Positions 1 through 11,539 of a stretch of DNA of 64,000 bases are shown in pieces. This stretch comes from Geosiphon pyriformis. Its lineage: Eukaryota; Glomeromycota; Glomeromycetes; Archaeosporales; Geosiphonaceae. The stretch's first letter is position 1. Each line of letters starts with the position of its first letter. The notes beneath the pieces are model-generated. The model ran no database searches and had not been told where the DNA came from. It saw only the letters and a program-made list of their open reading frames with translations. Position numbers and translations under genes: made by a program. The stretch covers positions 9,368 to 73,367 of the forward strand of contig JAAOMT010000771.1 of NCBI GenBank assembly GCA_016748015.1. Reading direction: 5' to 3'.

Positions 1-500
1 AAAAATTTAAATTATATGTTTTAAAAATAATATTAATAAATATTAACACAATATACTAAAATAAATAGAACTTAATATTTTAACATCTTAATTTTATAAA
101 TATACTTGTAACAATAAAATATTATTTATCTTTTTCTAAACAAATTTTTAATTACATATAATATTAATGTAAATTTGTTTAAATAAATATTCACTAATTT
201 TTATTATAAAACAATATGCATAATTTATATATAAACAAAAAAAAACTTCTATTCTTGTTAAGCAAAAAGTCTAAAACTGGCATATTTTTTTAAACATTTC
301 ATACTTCATCAAATCTGAATTTAGCCAGTCTTTTTACTTTGTCAAAAAAATTCTCAATAATGTAATAAGACTACTTACTAATCAAGAATAAAGAAAAGTT
401 TCATTTGCTCACATTTTATTTTTATTAATAATATTGTAGCGTCCTAAAACTACATATACATACATTAACAAATAAAGATCAAGTCACCAAATACGTTACT
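1..500. other. AT-rich flank, no gene seen
   Basis: Very AT-rich sequence with no open frame that I can support. An AATAAA on the minus strand (421-426) lies about 80 bp beyond the stop codon of the kinase-like gene and could be its polyadenylation signal. Confidence 0.5.
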
Positions 501-506
501 TATAGC

Positions 507-2569
507 TCAAATTGAAACAATCCATGGGTGTTGTAGCGCTGCATCTGCTCCCAGCATCTTTTTTTTTAATTTACTTATAAAGTCCTTTCCATCATCAGAA
601 GACACCGTATTAAGCCGTTCTAATAACTTGCCTAATTGATACATGTCCGAAAGAGTTGTGTAGGTATTATTCTCATCACACGTGCCATCATCCCAGTCTG
701 TCAATAAGCTGTCAAATTTTTCGTTTATTTTACCTCCATGCTCGAAATCAATAAGAACATATTCGTAGCCTTGAGAATTATTCGAATCGTAAATAATATT
801 CGATGAACGAATGTCGCGATGGACGAAATCTTTTTCATGAAGTGTCTTCAATCCAGTTAGCAAACTGCGCGTCATCACTCGTGTTGTTTCCTCGTTTTTC
901 GGTGAGCGTTCAAGGCCACGTGTCTTCAGTTTGACTGTATATCTCCCTGGACCTTTCCGATTGGCTTTAAAGGATGGTGCTTTGAAGATCTGAACGAGTC
1001 CGTGATGACCTTTGGCAAGCTCGTACATGTCCTTTAATGTATCAACACGTTTGCAGTCCTTCTCTAAGCCATAGAGTTCACTCTCCGGAACAACTTTCTC
1101 GACATGGTCTTCAAAGAAAGTAATTGTAGAATGTCCGAGGTCCAGTGACTTACCGAGAGGGATTACTTTAGCAGGGAAGGCATTCTTTGTGATCATGGTT
1201 TTAAGGATACGAACAATATTGATGCATATCTTGATAGATGTGTATCGAGCTTTGAGATCATACAGGTAAAGTTCTGTGGACAGTGGAACCAACGTCTTGC
1301 TGGGACCATCAATTGCATAAAAGCACATAATGTCCTTTGCTACAGCAAAACAAATTAAAAATTGAATATTCCCGAAATATAATGGATCGAGCTTGCTAAA
1401 CTTGGATATGAGCTCTTCTTTGGCAGTTTCAAGATCGATTCGTGCAGCCTTCTCTTCATTTTTTATCACTACTACATCTTTAACATATCCAAGAAGATCA
1501 GGTCTAGTCTTTTTTATTGTCGCTGGATTGCTTTTTTGATTTCGTTGTATATCTCCTTAGAAAACAAAGTGTAAAATTAATGTTAGACATAGAAACAAAA
1601 ACTAATAAACACCAAGAACAGAATACAAAATGAAAACATACTTCTCAGTCGCGTTACGGGAAAATTCGATTTGAAAATTAGAGTTACTGCAAAGTATCCC
1701 AGGGGACGTGTGATTAAAATATCCACACACGTAACCAGCTCTATTTCGGTTTTAATTTGGGTAAACATCGTCTCAGAGAGGGCAGCCTTGATCACAATTG
1801 CTAATTCACTCGCCCTATCTATTTCATCATAATAGATACAGTCATCAAGTTCTCGCAACTGGCATTTGTCAAAATAAGATAATAATGTCAATTATGAATA
1901 GATTAAGAACAGCTAATATGAAAGTCAACGTCATACTTTTCCTAAGTCCGAGTATAAACACACGGGAAGCTTTGCAAGAAGAGGCGTATTAATGAGGTCC
2001 ACCAACTGGTCAGCATGAGTTGGCATAATATCAAATGGCTGAATGAGGTTTTCACATAGAAACTTAGTCTTGTCGCGCTCTATTGTTCAAATTGTTAAAA
2101 ACTGGGGAGGCTATCAACATTAACGTATAAATCTGTGTTAAAATGTACAATACCGCTGCGTGGTCTTTTTGGAGGACGCTCGAGTTCTGCAAGTGAAACA
2201 ACATTCAAGAACGTTGAAGTTGCGAGTGCAACACTCATGAGTCAGTCATTACCCAAAGTCATAAACTCTGTCCCCAACGTTCAAGTCACAAGTCACGAAG
2301 TCGTTACCTATCTTAGTTATTTCCATCAAAGCATTTTGTAATTTTTGCATCTGCACCTCCCATCTATCTTTACTCGTTTTTAGCTCCTTCACTTCTTCTT
2401 CTAGCTCTTCCTTTTCTTCTATCCATGCCTCCTTTTCATCACTGTCCGTCCACTTTTTACCTCTCAACTTCTTCTTTAATTCACTTAACCTATCTAGCTT
2501 CTCCACGCATCTCTCATAATGGGTCGTAGCCACCTCTAATTGACGTTTAATATCTTCAACGCTCGCCAT
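507..2569 (-). CDS. Protein-kinase-like protein with N-terminal coiled coil, five exons
   Basis: I join five exons: 2308-2569, 2154-2186, 1937-2079, 1642-1858 and 507-1555. They total 1704 nt, or 567 residues, and the phases agree at all four introns. Introns are 74-121 bp and start GTAACG, GTATTG, GTATGA and GTATGT. The ATG at 2569 sits in ACCATGG. Residues 1-87 are rich in E, K and L with heptads (coiled coil). The 33-nt exon 2 adds a basic PPKRPRS stretch that could be a nuclear localisation signal. The C-terminal third is a protein-kinase fold: HRD at about 464-466, the catalytic-loop N at about 471, DFE in place of DFG at about 488-490, and LQHPWI near the end. I see no clear glycine-rich loop, so activity is uncertain. 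Such kinase-like proteins are, from memory, an expanded family in arbuscular mycorrhizal fungi. An unspliced exon 1 would run to a stop at 2249. This is the only intact host gene I see. Confidence 0.75.
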
Positions 2570-2648
2570 GGTGTTTTGCGTGTTTGTTATGGTTTGGGAA
2601 GATATGGCCTAATATATGTTTGGTTCGTGTCAATGACGTTTCAGATCT
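2570..2648 (-). promoter_or_regulatory. Conserved upstream block of the kinase-like gene
   Basis: The 79 bp before the ATG, read on the minus strand, begin AGATCTGAAACGTCATTGAC, include CCAAACCATAACAAA, and end in ACACCATGG. The same block, eroded by C-to-T and G-to-A changes, lies before a decayed first exon at 53748-53829. The match continues upstream of the start codon, so it is probably core promoter and 5' UTR. The ACGTCA core resembles a bZIP (CRE-type) site, which is an inference. Confidence 0.5.
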
Positions 2649-2659
2649 TTGATTTATCA

Positions 2660-4800
2660 GTATAATTTACTATTTAGGTAACAAACCCGCCTTTGTTAAA
2701 TTACAACAATAATCAGAGTTTTTACTCTATAATACAATTGTTTTTTAATAATTATTGTATTGTGCGATATTCATTAAATTATTTTTGTTTTGTTAAAATA
2801 ACATTCTTATTGTTTTATATATTTAATATTGAATAAAATTCGTTTCATAATTTTAAAATAAAAATAATTGTAAGTTTTAAAATTGGAAAATTAAATATAT
2901 TTTTAATATTATTTTGCATATATATATGTAATTTTATATTAATTTTAAACTTATAAAATAAAAGTTTATATATTTAATTTATAAATAAAACAAATTTAAT
3001 AATGTTATTTTTTATGTATTAATTAATTATAATTTAATTAAAACTTAAAATATATAACAAAAATATTATTTACACATTTTTTATATATAACCAATAATTT
3101 AAACTTATATTAAGCTATATAAATTAAAAAAACTATTTGTTTTTATTTTATTTATGTTTTTAGCAACTTTTATTTAAATACTAATTTAATTTTTATTTAA
3201 ACATTATATATTTAAGTTTTAATACTTTATTATTACTTTTATATTAATACTTTATATTTTTACAAAAATTATTAATTAATTATTTTATTTTTATTAAATA
3301 AATTTATTATTTTTTATTATTTAAAAAACATATATTATAGTTTTTATAAATTTTTAAACAATAAAACAATAATATTAATAAAATTTTTAATTTAAAAAAT
3401 TTTTTAATATTTAATTTTAAATAAAACTATTTTTAAAAAAGTAAAAAAACAGTTTTTAAAAAAAAATTCTGTTTTGTTATATTTCTATTACTATTTAACA
3501 AGATAATAATTTTTTTGACTTAAATTTAATAGCTATTATTAATAATACTATAATTAAAAAAAGGCAATAAATAGAACTATTTATGGTTTTATAAATAATA
3601 TTTTTACATAAATTTAAAGTTTTGGTTAAAAATATTAAAAACTTAGATAATAAAATAAATTTAATTTTAAAAATAATTTTAGATAATATTTGTATTAAAT
3701 AATTTAAAAACTGATTTTTCAAAAAGATAAATTTTTTTTTAAATCTTAATATTAATTAAAAACCAAATAATAAAAATAAAACTTTTTTATACTTTTAATC
3801 AAATATTTTAAACCTAAAAAAATAAATACAAATAAAATTAATAGTTTTTTTATTTTATATTTTATTGCTTTAAATTTTAAATATTAATTTGTTAATAATT
3901 ATTAAAAAATTATTAGATTTATATTATCTTTAAAAAAAAATTGCAAAAAATTATAACATTAATTAAAAATAAAAAAATCTAAATAAACAATAATCTTGAA
4001 AAACAAAAAATATATTTAAATTAAGTTATAATTTTCAAAAAAAAATTCATAAATATTTTTAAAAAAATAATTATTTTAGTTTTATTTAAATTTAATAAAA
4101 TTATATTAATCTAATAATAATTGATTAAACTATAATAAAAAGCTATAATAAAATTTGTTAAATTTAATTAGATTAATTTATTGGCTTTAAAATATTTTTT
4201 TTAATTAATAAAAATTTTATATATATAATTAAGACTAATAATTAGACAATATAAAAACAAAAAAATAAATTTAAAATTGTATTGTTTTTTTGTTTATGTA
4301 TATTATTGTTTATAATAATCTTTTAAATAAATCTAAAAAAATTTACATTATAAATTATATATATTATTATAAAATATAATATATAATTATTTATTTTAAG
4401 AATAAAAAAATTTGAATTAAATTTATTATATTATTTGTGTTTTTAGTAAAAATTATAAATATTTTAAATATTTTAAATTAAAATATAATTTACTTAAAAA
4501 ATTTTTAATAAATTCTAAAAATATATGTTTTTTAAATTAATTAGTCTTATTTTGTTAATTTTTATGTTAAAAAAAATGTTTTATTTTTTATATAATCATT
4601 TATAATAGTAAATTATAAATTTAAATAGTTGTTTTTGGCCAAATTTTTGGTTAAAATATATTTTATTTAATGTTTTTTTTTAATTTATTTTTTAATTTAA
4701 TTTAAAAAATATTTATATGTAATATTAAAAGTATAAAAAATATTGTTAAGTAATTAATATTAATAAATAATATAAAAATAATTAAAATTTAATTATTATT
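2660..4800. other. AT-rich stretch without recognisable genes
   Basis: About 2.1 kb that is nearly all A and T, with homopolymer runs. A hydrophobic 75-codon frame at 3495-3722 (minus) has the composition expected by chance here. By analogy with 11540-13190 this may be a transposon at the end of decay, but I could not align it to any copy in the window. Confidence 0.5.
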
Positions 4801-4938
4801 TTTATTATTATTTTTTATTAGAAGTTTTATGAATACAGTCCAATCACTACCTAAATATATAGATTATCATAATTTAAATTAAGCATGACTCATGTTTTTT
4901 TTACACATAACCAGCCACTAGAACCAATTAAAGCAGCA

Positions 4939-7900
4939 CTATACACCTAAATTTTCCACCACATGGATATTGCACAGAAAGCCAAAATTTGATCTGATTA
5001 GACATGAATGCAACCCAAAACACACATAGATACCAACCCTAAAACTGAAATTCCGGATTACTCCAGTAGATTACAAAGAAGATAAACCAGACATTAAAGG
5101 AATAAATGATCCATCATGTAGCAAGAGATTATATTTTTTATAATAGGCTTTTAATTTAGTCACTGACAGCCAAATAGCAGACCTGTGACTCTTAGCAAAA
5201 TAAAGAATAAAATTGACAACCAATGTACCCCCATCAGAGTCAGTAATGGCCCAATGTGTCAACCACCCAACTTTTCAGCACAAAACCCTTAGCCAGCACT
5301 GTGTACAAATCCATAAAAGAAACAGCCTCATTCAGTGAATTAACAACTGCATTCTCATTGGCAAAAGTGTTCAATAACACATTCCACTCCAAAGTAGTAT
5401 TAAACAATAAAGTAGCTCTAATATTGACATCATAATCACAAGAGAAAATATGATCAGAATTCTCCACTAAACCACACTGAATACAGGTGACACTTGGATA
5501 ATTCAGATTATACATTTTTTTTCTTTTGGCCACAGATAAACAATGATAAAACACTTTTATGAAGTATAACCAAAGTGTTGCTAACACAGTACTAGTGTAA
5601 CCAGATCTGATTTTGTCATTAGGATGCCAAACACAAAAGGTTCTGGCTTTATCAAAATAGTTACTGAGATCTACACTAATGACACTACCAACACATCTGG
5701 CCTTCCAACCAACAGAATAAACAGTATTGAATAATTTTTTGACAACATGACAAGTATTCTCAAAAACAGGTCTGCCTTCAAGAACAAAAAAGTGATAATA
5801 TACCTCAATAGACAAAAAAGACTTAGAAGTGACAGCTGCATTAGCAAAGAAATCAGCACATTCATTTCCAACAACACCAAAATGGCCTTTGATCTTATTT
5901 CATGTAACTGACAAACCTTTTTTTGCAATAACATAGTGAATATGTTTCTTTTCAATCCAGCATTTATTGCGAAAGTCAGGACCAGTTATATCACTGGCAG
6001 ATTTACATAAGTCCAACAAAGCTTGGCTGTTTATATACAAGTCAACCAATTAAGAAGTGGGTACACACTTTAAAGCAAGTGCAATGGCCTGTATTTCCAC
6101 TAGAGTTGACAACAGCAATCCATTCACTTTAATCCTAACACTAGCATTCACATCTGGAAAATAGGTGGCAGCACTACCATAAGCATGTAATGAACCCAAA
6201 TTTTTGATGGAACCATCTGTGTAGATAGTTATAGAGCTCATCCCAGAATTCAGCAAACACTCACTAACATAATTAAAATCACAAGGAAAGTTGACAGAAA
6301 TAGAATGAGAAAACAACATCACACTATTTGACAAGCCACCTTCAATGATAAATTTGATCAAAGAAGCAAACCAGACAGGAACTGGGCCTTTAAAGTCCAG
6401 CTTCTTCCACCTGCGAAAAGTATTCTATGTAAAACACTTGTCATAACAGTCCAGAAGCTGGTTTGCAAACACCACACTGTATCTTTTAAGAGACTTTGCT
6501 ATGCCCAAATAAGACTCAAAACTGAGCACATTCAAGACTGCAATACTATTTCTGGTCCGAAAAACATTAGACAGATTACTGCCCAATAATAGGTTGCACA
6601 ATTTGAGAGCACATGTTGTGCCAGCCAAAAAGCAATTTACAGGATTGACCAACAACTTAATCAGAAATTTAAGAGGGTGCCAGGGCATCCAGTTAGTGGC
6701 CTGCAATTTCATGGCTTTGTGTTTGAATAATTCACCAAGGATTTTATCAGCATTAGCAAATTTAACCAGGCCAGCCAGCAGATTCTCAGCCAATATTTGC
6801 TCAAAAATTTTTAAACCATATAACTCTGGATAATACAAAGCTTCATTTGGAAAATCCTTGGGCAGATTGGCCTTGAGTTTCAAATGCTTTCTCAATATTT
6901 TGTTTCACTTCTCATATACATTCTTGGAAATATAGTTGAACTGCAATCTATATCCAATTATGGACTGCAGAACAGCAGAAACCAAATATAGAAACTGCTT
7001 CTTAGTGATGACTTTTCTTAAAACCACATTTGTAAAAAACTTAATATTAGAATAAGCTTTGGTCAAACTTGGCTTAGACAGGCCATCTATAAAAAAAAAA
7101 TTCCTAAGTACCAGTAGGACTCTTTTTTTTGGCAATAGAAATTTTAGAACCACTAATAGACAATGAAACCTCTTTAGCCTCTTGATTAATAGGAATAGCA
7201 ACCATTTTGTTTGTGTTAATAGCAATGTTATTGATCAAAAAAAAATTACTTGCAATGTCTAAAATGTGCTGCGTAGCCGCCAGGTAGTTTCCAACCCAAA
7301 TAGTATTATCTACAAAGGCACTAGCTGCAAAAAAAAAAGTTTTGTTACTCTTAGGATCAGCTCTACCAGTCCTAGTAAAAATTTTCAAATTCAATTTATA
7401 TCTACACAATTGCTCATGTTTTTTGATCTCACAAAGCAGAGGATCATAGAAAATTTTCCACAGCAATAGTGAGAAAACTTTCTCTTGATCTAACTCATCA
7501 TAAACAGTATATTCGTTAGTGAGTCCAAAGTCTGTCATTACTCAGTTGGTCTGACTATTGTGTATGTTCCCAAAAAATTTAATAAAATGGGGACACATCT
7601 TAATCTTAACTAAACTATTCCACAAATGGGGCCATCTGATTGAGTCATAAGCTTTTTGCATATCTTAAAGTATTAGCCACAGCTTCCTATTTTTTTTAAG
7701 TACATCCTCAATGATAAAGCTGATGGTAAAAATTGAAGTTTGAGTAGATATACCCTTTAAAACTAAGAAATTATTACCACAAAGAACATCAAATTTACTG
7801 CATGCCAAAGATATCCTGTTAGAAAGAATCTTAGACAATATTTTTCTGGCTGTCTCAACTAAAGCTATAGATTTGGTATTGGTGAGTGTTCCCTTCCAGT

Positions 7901-9617
7901 CATATGGCTTCAGTATCATAGAGATCTAGGCTTGCCTCTATTGTAGAGGAACTGTACCCAATTCCAAACACACATTGAGAATATTTAACAAACCACCCAG
8001 AATCTGAGCATCTCCATGCTTTCATAGCTTATTAAGAATACCAAAAATGCCACCAGCTTTCCCATCAGGCAGTCTTTTAAACACCAGGAGAAATTCATCT
8101 GATCCAATTACATTCATGACATTTGAGAATGCACTATTATTAACATAGTCCAAGGGAGCATATTGATTAGACCAATGACCAGACAGAGAGATGGGAGCAA
8201 TCTGTTTTCTTGTCCATTCTTTTATGATATTATTAACAGCAGATTTAACTTCCATGGGTTTTAAAATTAACTTATTATTCACTATTAGATGGTTCAGCAC
8301 TACTTTTTTAAATGGTCAGTTCAAAACACTTTTGATCATATGTCTTTTATTGGAGCTAAAGATTTTCATGTGCTTGTCTATTGCCTTTTTGATTGAAATG
8401 TTTTTGAACACTCTAGACTCATAATATTTGGACTTTTGATACAATTTTTTGACTTTTAATAGGTGTAGAAAAATGTTCTCCCTACTCTCACTATTATCAA
8501 ACATTGTGCATGCTTTGGATGCCCCTTTATTATCAAGAATAGACCATATCTTAAAGAAGCAAACAGCTTTTGACTCCTAATCTGAGCTTAAACACTTCAC
8601 CAACTTGGCCATCAACAATTCCAGCTTAAAAAACTTTAAAGACTGCTTATTTTTCAAACAATTAGACTTACTAAACCAATTTCTAGAAAACACACTATCA
8701 GCTAAGCTTGTAATCACTTCTTTAAAAATCCCCCACATAGCATCCAAATTTTTAGTAACTTTTGCATCATTGAACATATCTATATATTTCAAGAACTTGT
8801 CTGATAAATGGTCTCTAAATTGTGTTTACTTATTAGTATTCGCATTCTTGATCTTGAATTTTTACTTATTCTTATTAGCCTGCTTATGCTTACCATTAAG
8901 CCAGGCATCCAAGAGACCACCCAAACCAACTGAGACCAAAATGGCATTATAATTAATGTCAAAGAAATCAGAAACAAGAATAACTTTGTGACCAGTCAAT
9001 GCAGACGACAAACTCTCACTTACAAAAATATAGTCAATAATCTTCACAGCATCCTGAAAATTGCCCCAAGTAAAAGCTTTGATCAAAGAGTGTCCACTAA
9101 AAGAGTTAACTAACCCCAAATCCAAACAGAACTTAAAACTAACACTCTTCTTATATCCATTCTTATTGAAATTACTGCCCAAAACCACAAATGTGGAGGT
9201 ATTAGCAGCCTTAGCAATAAGAGAGTTGATTTTGCCAGCTTGGCCAAATCTGGTTTCAGCAGAAGCACTTGCATATATGCCCAAAAACATTACTGACAAC
9301 TTGCTCTTGAAAAAAAGCCAAACAGAAACAAGACAACCAGAAATCTTTTCAATTTTAGACACATAATATACAAGAGAATGTTCATAATGATTGCCACCCC
9401 AGTGCCAAGAAATTCTTTGTCCAAACCAGAAGAGAATATTCTCCCCATCAAACCTATTCATAATCTAAGGCCTAGTATTGGACCTCAACTTTGTTTCTGT
9501 AACAATAAAAACCATATTCCCAGAATCTACATGCCAACAAACAATATCTTCCTGCTTGGCAGGGACATTAATACCACAAACATTGTATGTTGCAATTTTC
9601 CAAACCAGATTCATCAT
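4939..9617 (-). pseudogene. LINE copy 1 ORF2: endonuclease, reverse transcriptase, RNase H, degraded
   Basis: It starts at the ATG at 9615-9617, which overlaps the ORF1 stop, and reads to a TAG at 4939-4941. Order: AP-type endonuclease with YNVCGIN and TETKL near 9500-9590; the GDFN motif reads GSNFNKN near 9165. The RT spans about 8050-6600, with the active site FVDNTIWVG near 7310 where FVDD is expected. RNase H (YTDGS) lies near 6200 and a CX2C..H..C motif (CIQCGLVENSDHIFSC) near 5440-5490. Two frameshifts are visible: a homopolymer-A slip near 7125, and a one-base shift near 5262 after the KSW motif. In-frame stops are numerous. The lost aspartates (D to N) fit G-to-A change. The protein would nick target DNA and copy the LINE RNA in place. 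Confidence 0.8.
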
Positions 9618-11407
9618 TGAGAATGATAAGCAACAAAAACCAAACCAGTATTGTCTATTTTGGCCGAGAGGCCCATAACCATAATTGAAAAATTGTTTAG
9701 AGTTTCTTCTATTTTAAAGATAACCGAAGGATTAAAAACTGCCACTTCCACAATAGTCTCACCACCAGTGGCCACACCTGAACCCTTTTTCATTACTATA
9801 TCCATCCCTTGATTCTGTGATAAAAGAGTCACCAATGGCTGACATCTAGGGCTAGGCTGAGAAATTATTGGTCCAGATAAGTCCAACCTCTTAGCCAACT
9901 TGTCAATATATTCTACGAAACTGGCAAGACTATGCTCAAGAGCAGCAAACTTATCATGCAATTCCATAGACACCACCAGAATAGATTTTATCTCTGAGAA
10001 GGAACCAGAAATAGCTAAGTTATTGTGCATAGGAAGAGAAAGAAATAAAGACCCATCAACAATACTGGCCCATAAAACACTGCCAAAAGAAACAGAATAA
10101 GAGATTGAAACAGAGCATTTAGCATAAATGGAAGCCAGTCTGCTTTTATTATCATTCAACAATAACCTGTGAGTTGAGCCACCAGAAAAAACATTCTCAT
10201 TCACAGAAAAGTCCAGCAAAGTGTGACCCAAGTTCTTATGCTTATCACACTTAGCAGAACTCAGGTAAGACCAATGCAAATTGGCATTCTTTAAGACAGG
10301 TGTAGTTCCCATAACAGCATTAATTGAAGCAGCAGAGTCAAAACAAACAACAGCACACCTGGCCCAGGCATATATAACAGGGTATTAATCGATAACATAT
10401 GTTTTCCCACCCACAGAACCAATAAAATCTCAGATATTATAAGCATTAGTGCCCATTAGTAGTGTATAGAACAAAGCCTTATGTTGATTTTTTTTATCCC
10501 ATAATTTCTTGTCTATATTAGTCTTGGCCACTCTCACAGTATCTTTCCTAATTAAGATGGATCATCTAGCTGCGACTAAATCAGCCTAATCTGATTGGGC
10601 AAATTCAACTATAGCCTTTTGCCATAGTTCTATTAATTGTATTTTGATCAATATAACAGAACCAAATTCAGAAAGTGCAGTATGCACAGCCTCAGCTAAT
10701 GTTTCAACTGGAATTTTTTTTATCACCACAGTTCAATCTGAGTGATTAGTTGATTTCTTGAGACTAGTGTTTACCAAAATATTCGCTGCTCTTGCCTTTT
10801 CTGTTGCTTGTGCCAAACTAGATTTAGAAATGAAGAAAGCATGGATGATTTCTGAGAATTTTGAGAGGGTAAAGGCCCTCTCAAAACCATTGACTTTTAA
10901 AAACAATTTTTTAATCACCATTAGCTTTTCATGAGAGGATTTCTCAACCACTTTATTCAAGTCAATATTCAAAGCAAAAGATTTCTTAATAGAAACAATA
11001 ACCAAGTTCTTCAAGAGAGAAAAAAGTTCCAAGAAGACATCCAAAAGAACATCATCATTATCATTATTACGACCTGAGAAATCTATTTTCTCTAATGGCT
11101 TGCCCAATGCTTTTTTAGTTTTGATACCTGGCTTTTTAGGTGTCTGATTATAATTTTTATTAGCAATAATTCTACTTTTACCATAGTCAAAGCTAGTTTC
11201 CTCTATTAGACATTCTTTCTCCATATCAATTCTTTCAGACTTAATGATATCACTAGTCTCAGAGCCTTATGAACGACCACCTGGCATCTTAGTTAGAGCT
11301 CCTTTTTCACCAACACCCTCCTCCAAAGCAACACTCTTTCTCTTCTTTCTTAACAAAACAGGCTTGAAACCCCCACCAGAACCAGATTCTTTAGTAATCT
11401 TCTTCAT
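9614..11407 (-). pseudogene. LINE copy 1 ORF1 (RNA-binding gag-like protein), degraded
   Basis: A single frame of 598 codons runs from the ATG at 11407 to the TGA at 9614-9616 with no frameshift but several stops, for example TAA in the N-terminal Gly/Ser region and TGA, TAG and TAA between 10312 and 10740. The N-terminus is Lys/Ser/Gly-rich and is followed by a conserved block (KSFALNIDLNKV). A region with KCDKHKNLGHT appears to be a damaged zinc knuckle, and the C-terminal part (about residues 480-590) is helical. ORF1 proteins bind LINE RNA and form the particle with ORF2. The stops are explained by CGA, CAG and TGG codons losing C or G. The stop TGA overlaps the ORF2 start as ATGA. Confidence 0.75.
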
Positions 11408-11539
11408 GATGATAATACTAGGGCCAACAGTGGCCTTAAAATCAAAAAACAGTTTGGTTTTATTGTACTGAATGTTGAAAAAACTTCTTTCAAAAAACTT
11501 TTGACTCTTTTTGGGAATTTGAGATGAACAAGAGAAAGA

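Larger units (their letters stand above)
4800..11530 (-). mobile_element. Full-length degraded LINE (non-LTR) retrotransposon, copy 1
   Basis: The element reads on the minus strand: 5' end near 11530, ORF1, ORF2, a short 3' UTR and an A/T-rich (TAA-like) tail at 4790-4825. It carries an endonuclease, a reverse transcriptase, an RNase H and a C-terminal zinc motif. Both ORFs resemble, from memory, LINEs of Glomeromycotina. It is less AT-rich than its surroundings, so it is younger than the flanking deserts, but it is dead: it has many stops and two frameshifts. Exact ends and a target duplication were not found. Confidence 0.85.

Noticed and set aside
2135-2341. 68-codon plus-strand frame over the start of the kinase-like gene, and a 64-codon one at 1798-1992.
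   Set aside because: They are antisense to exons that join in phase into a 567-residue protein with kinase motifs.
3495-3722. 75-codon hydrophobic open frame.
   Set aside because: F, I, K, L and N dominate, as expected from random A+T sequence. There is no supporting context.
2660-4800. Possible mitochondrial origin of the A+T-rich DNA.
   Set aside because: The window holds nuclear-type introns, LTR and non-LTR retrotransposons and Tc1 elements, and no mitochondrial genes.
6594-6833. Plus-strand frames across the LINE (6594-6833, 8605-8952, 9061-9366 and others).
   Set aside because: They are antisense shadows of ORF2; the minus strand carries the RT, endonuclease and RNase H motifs.
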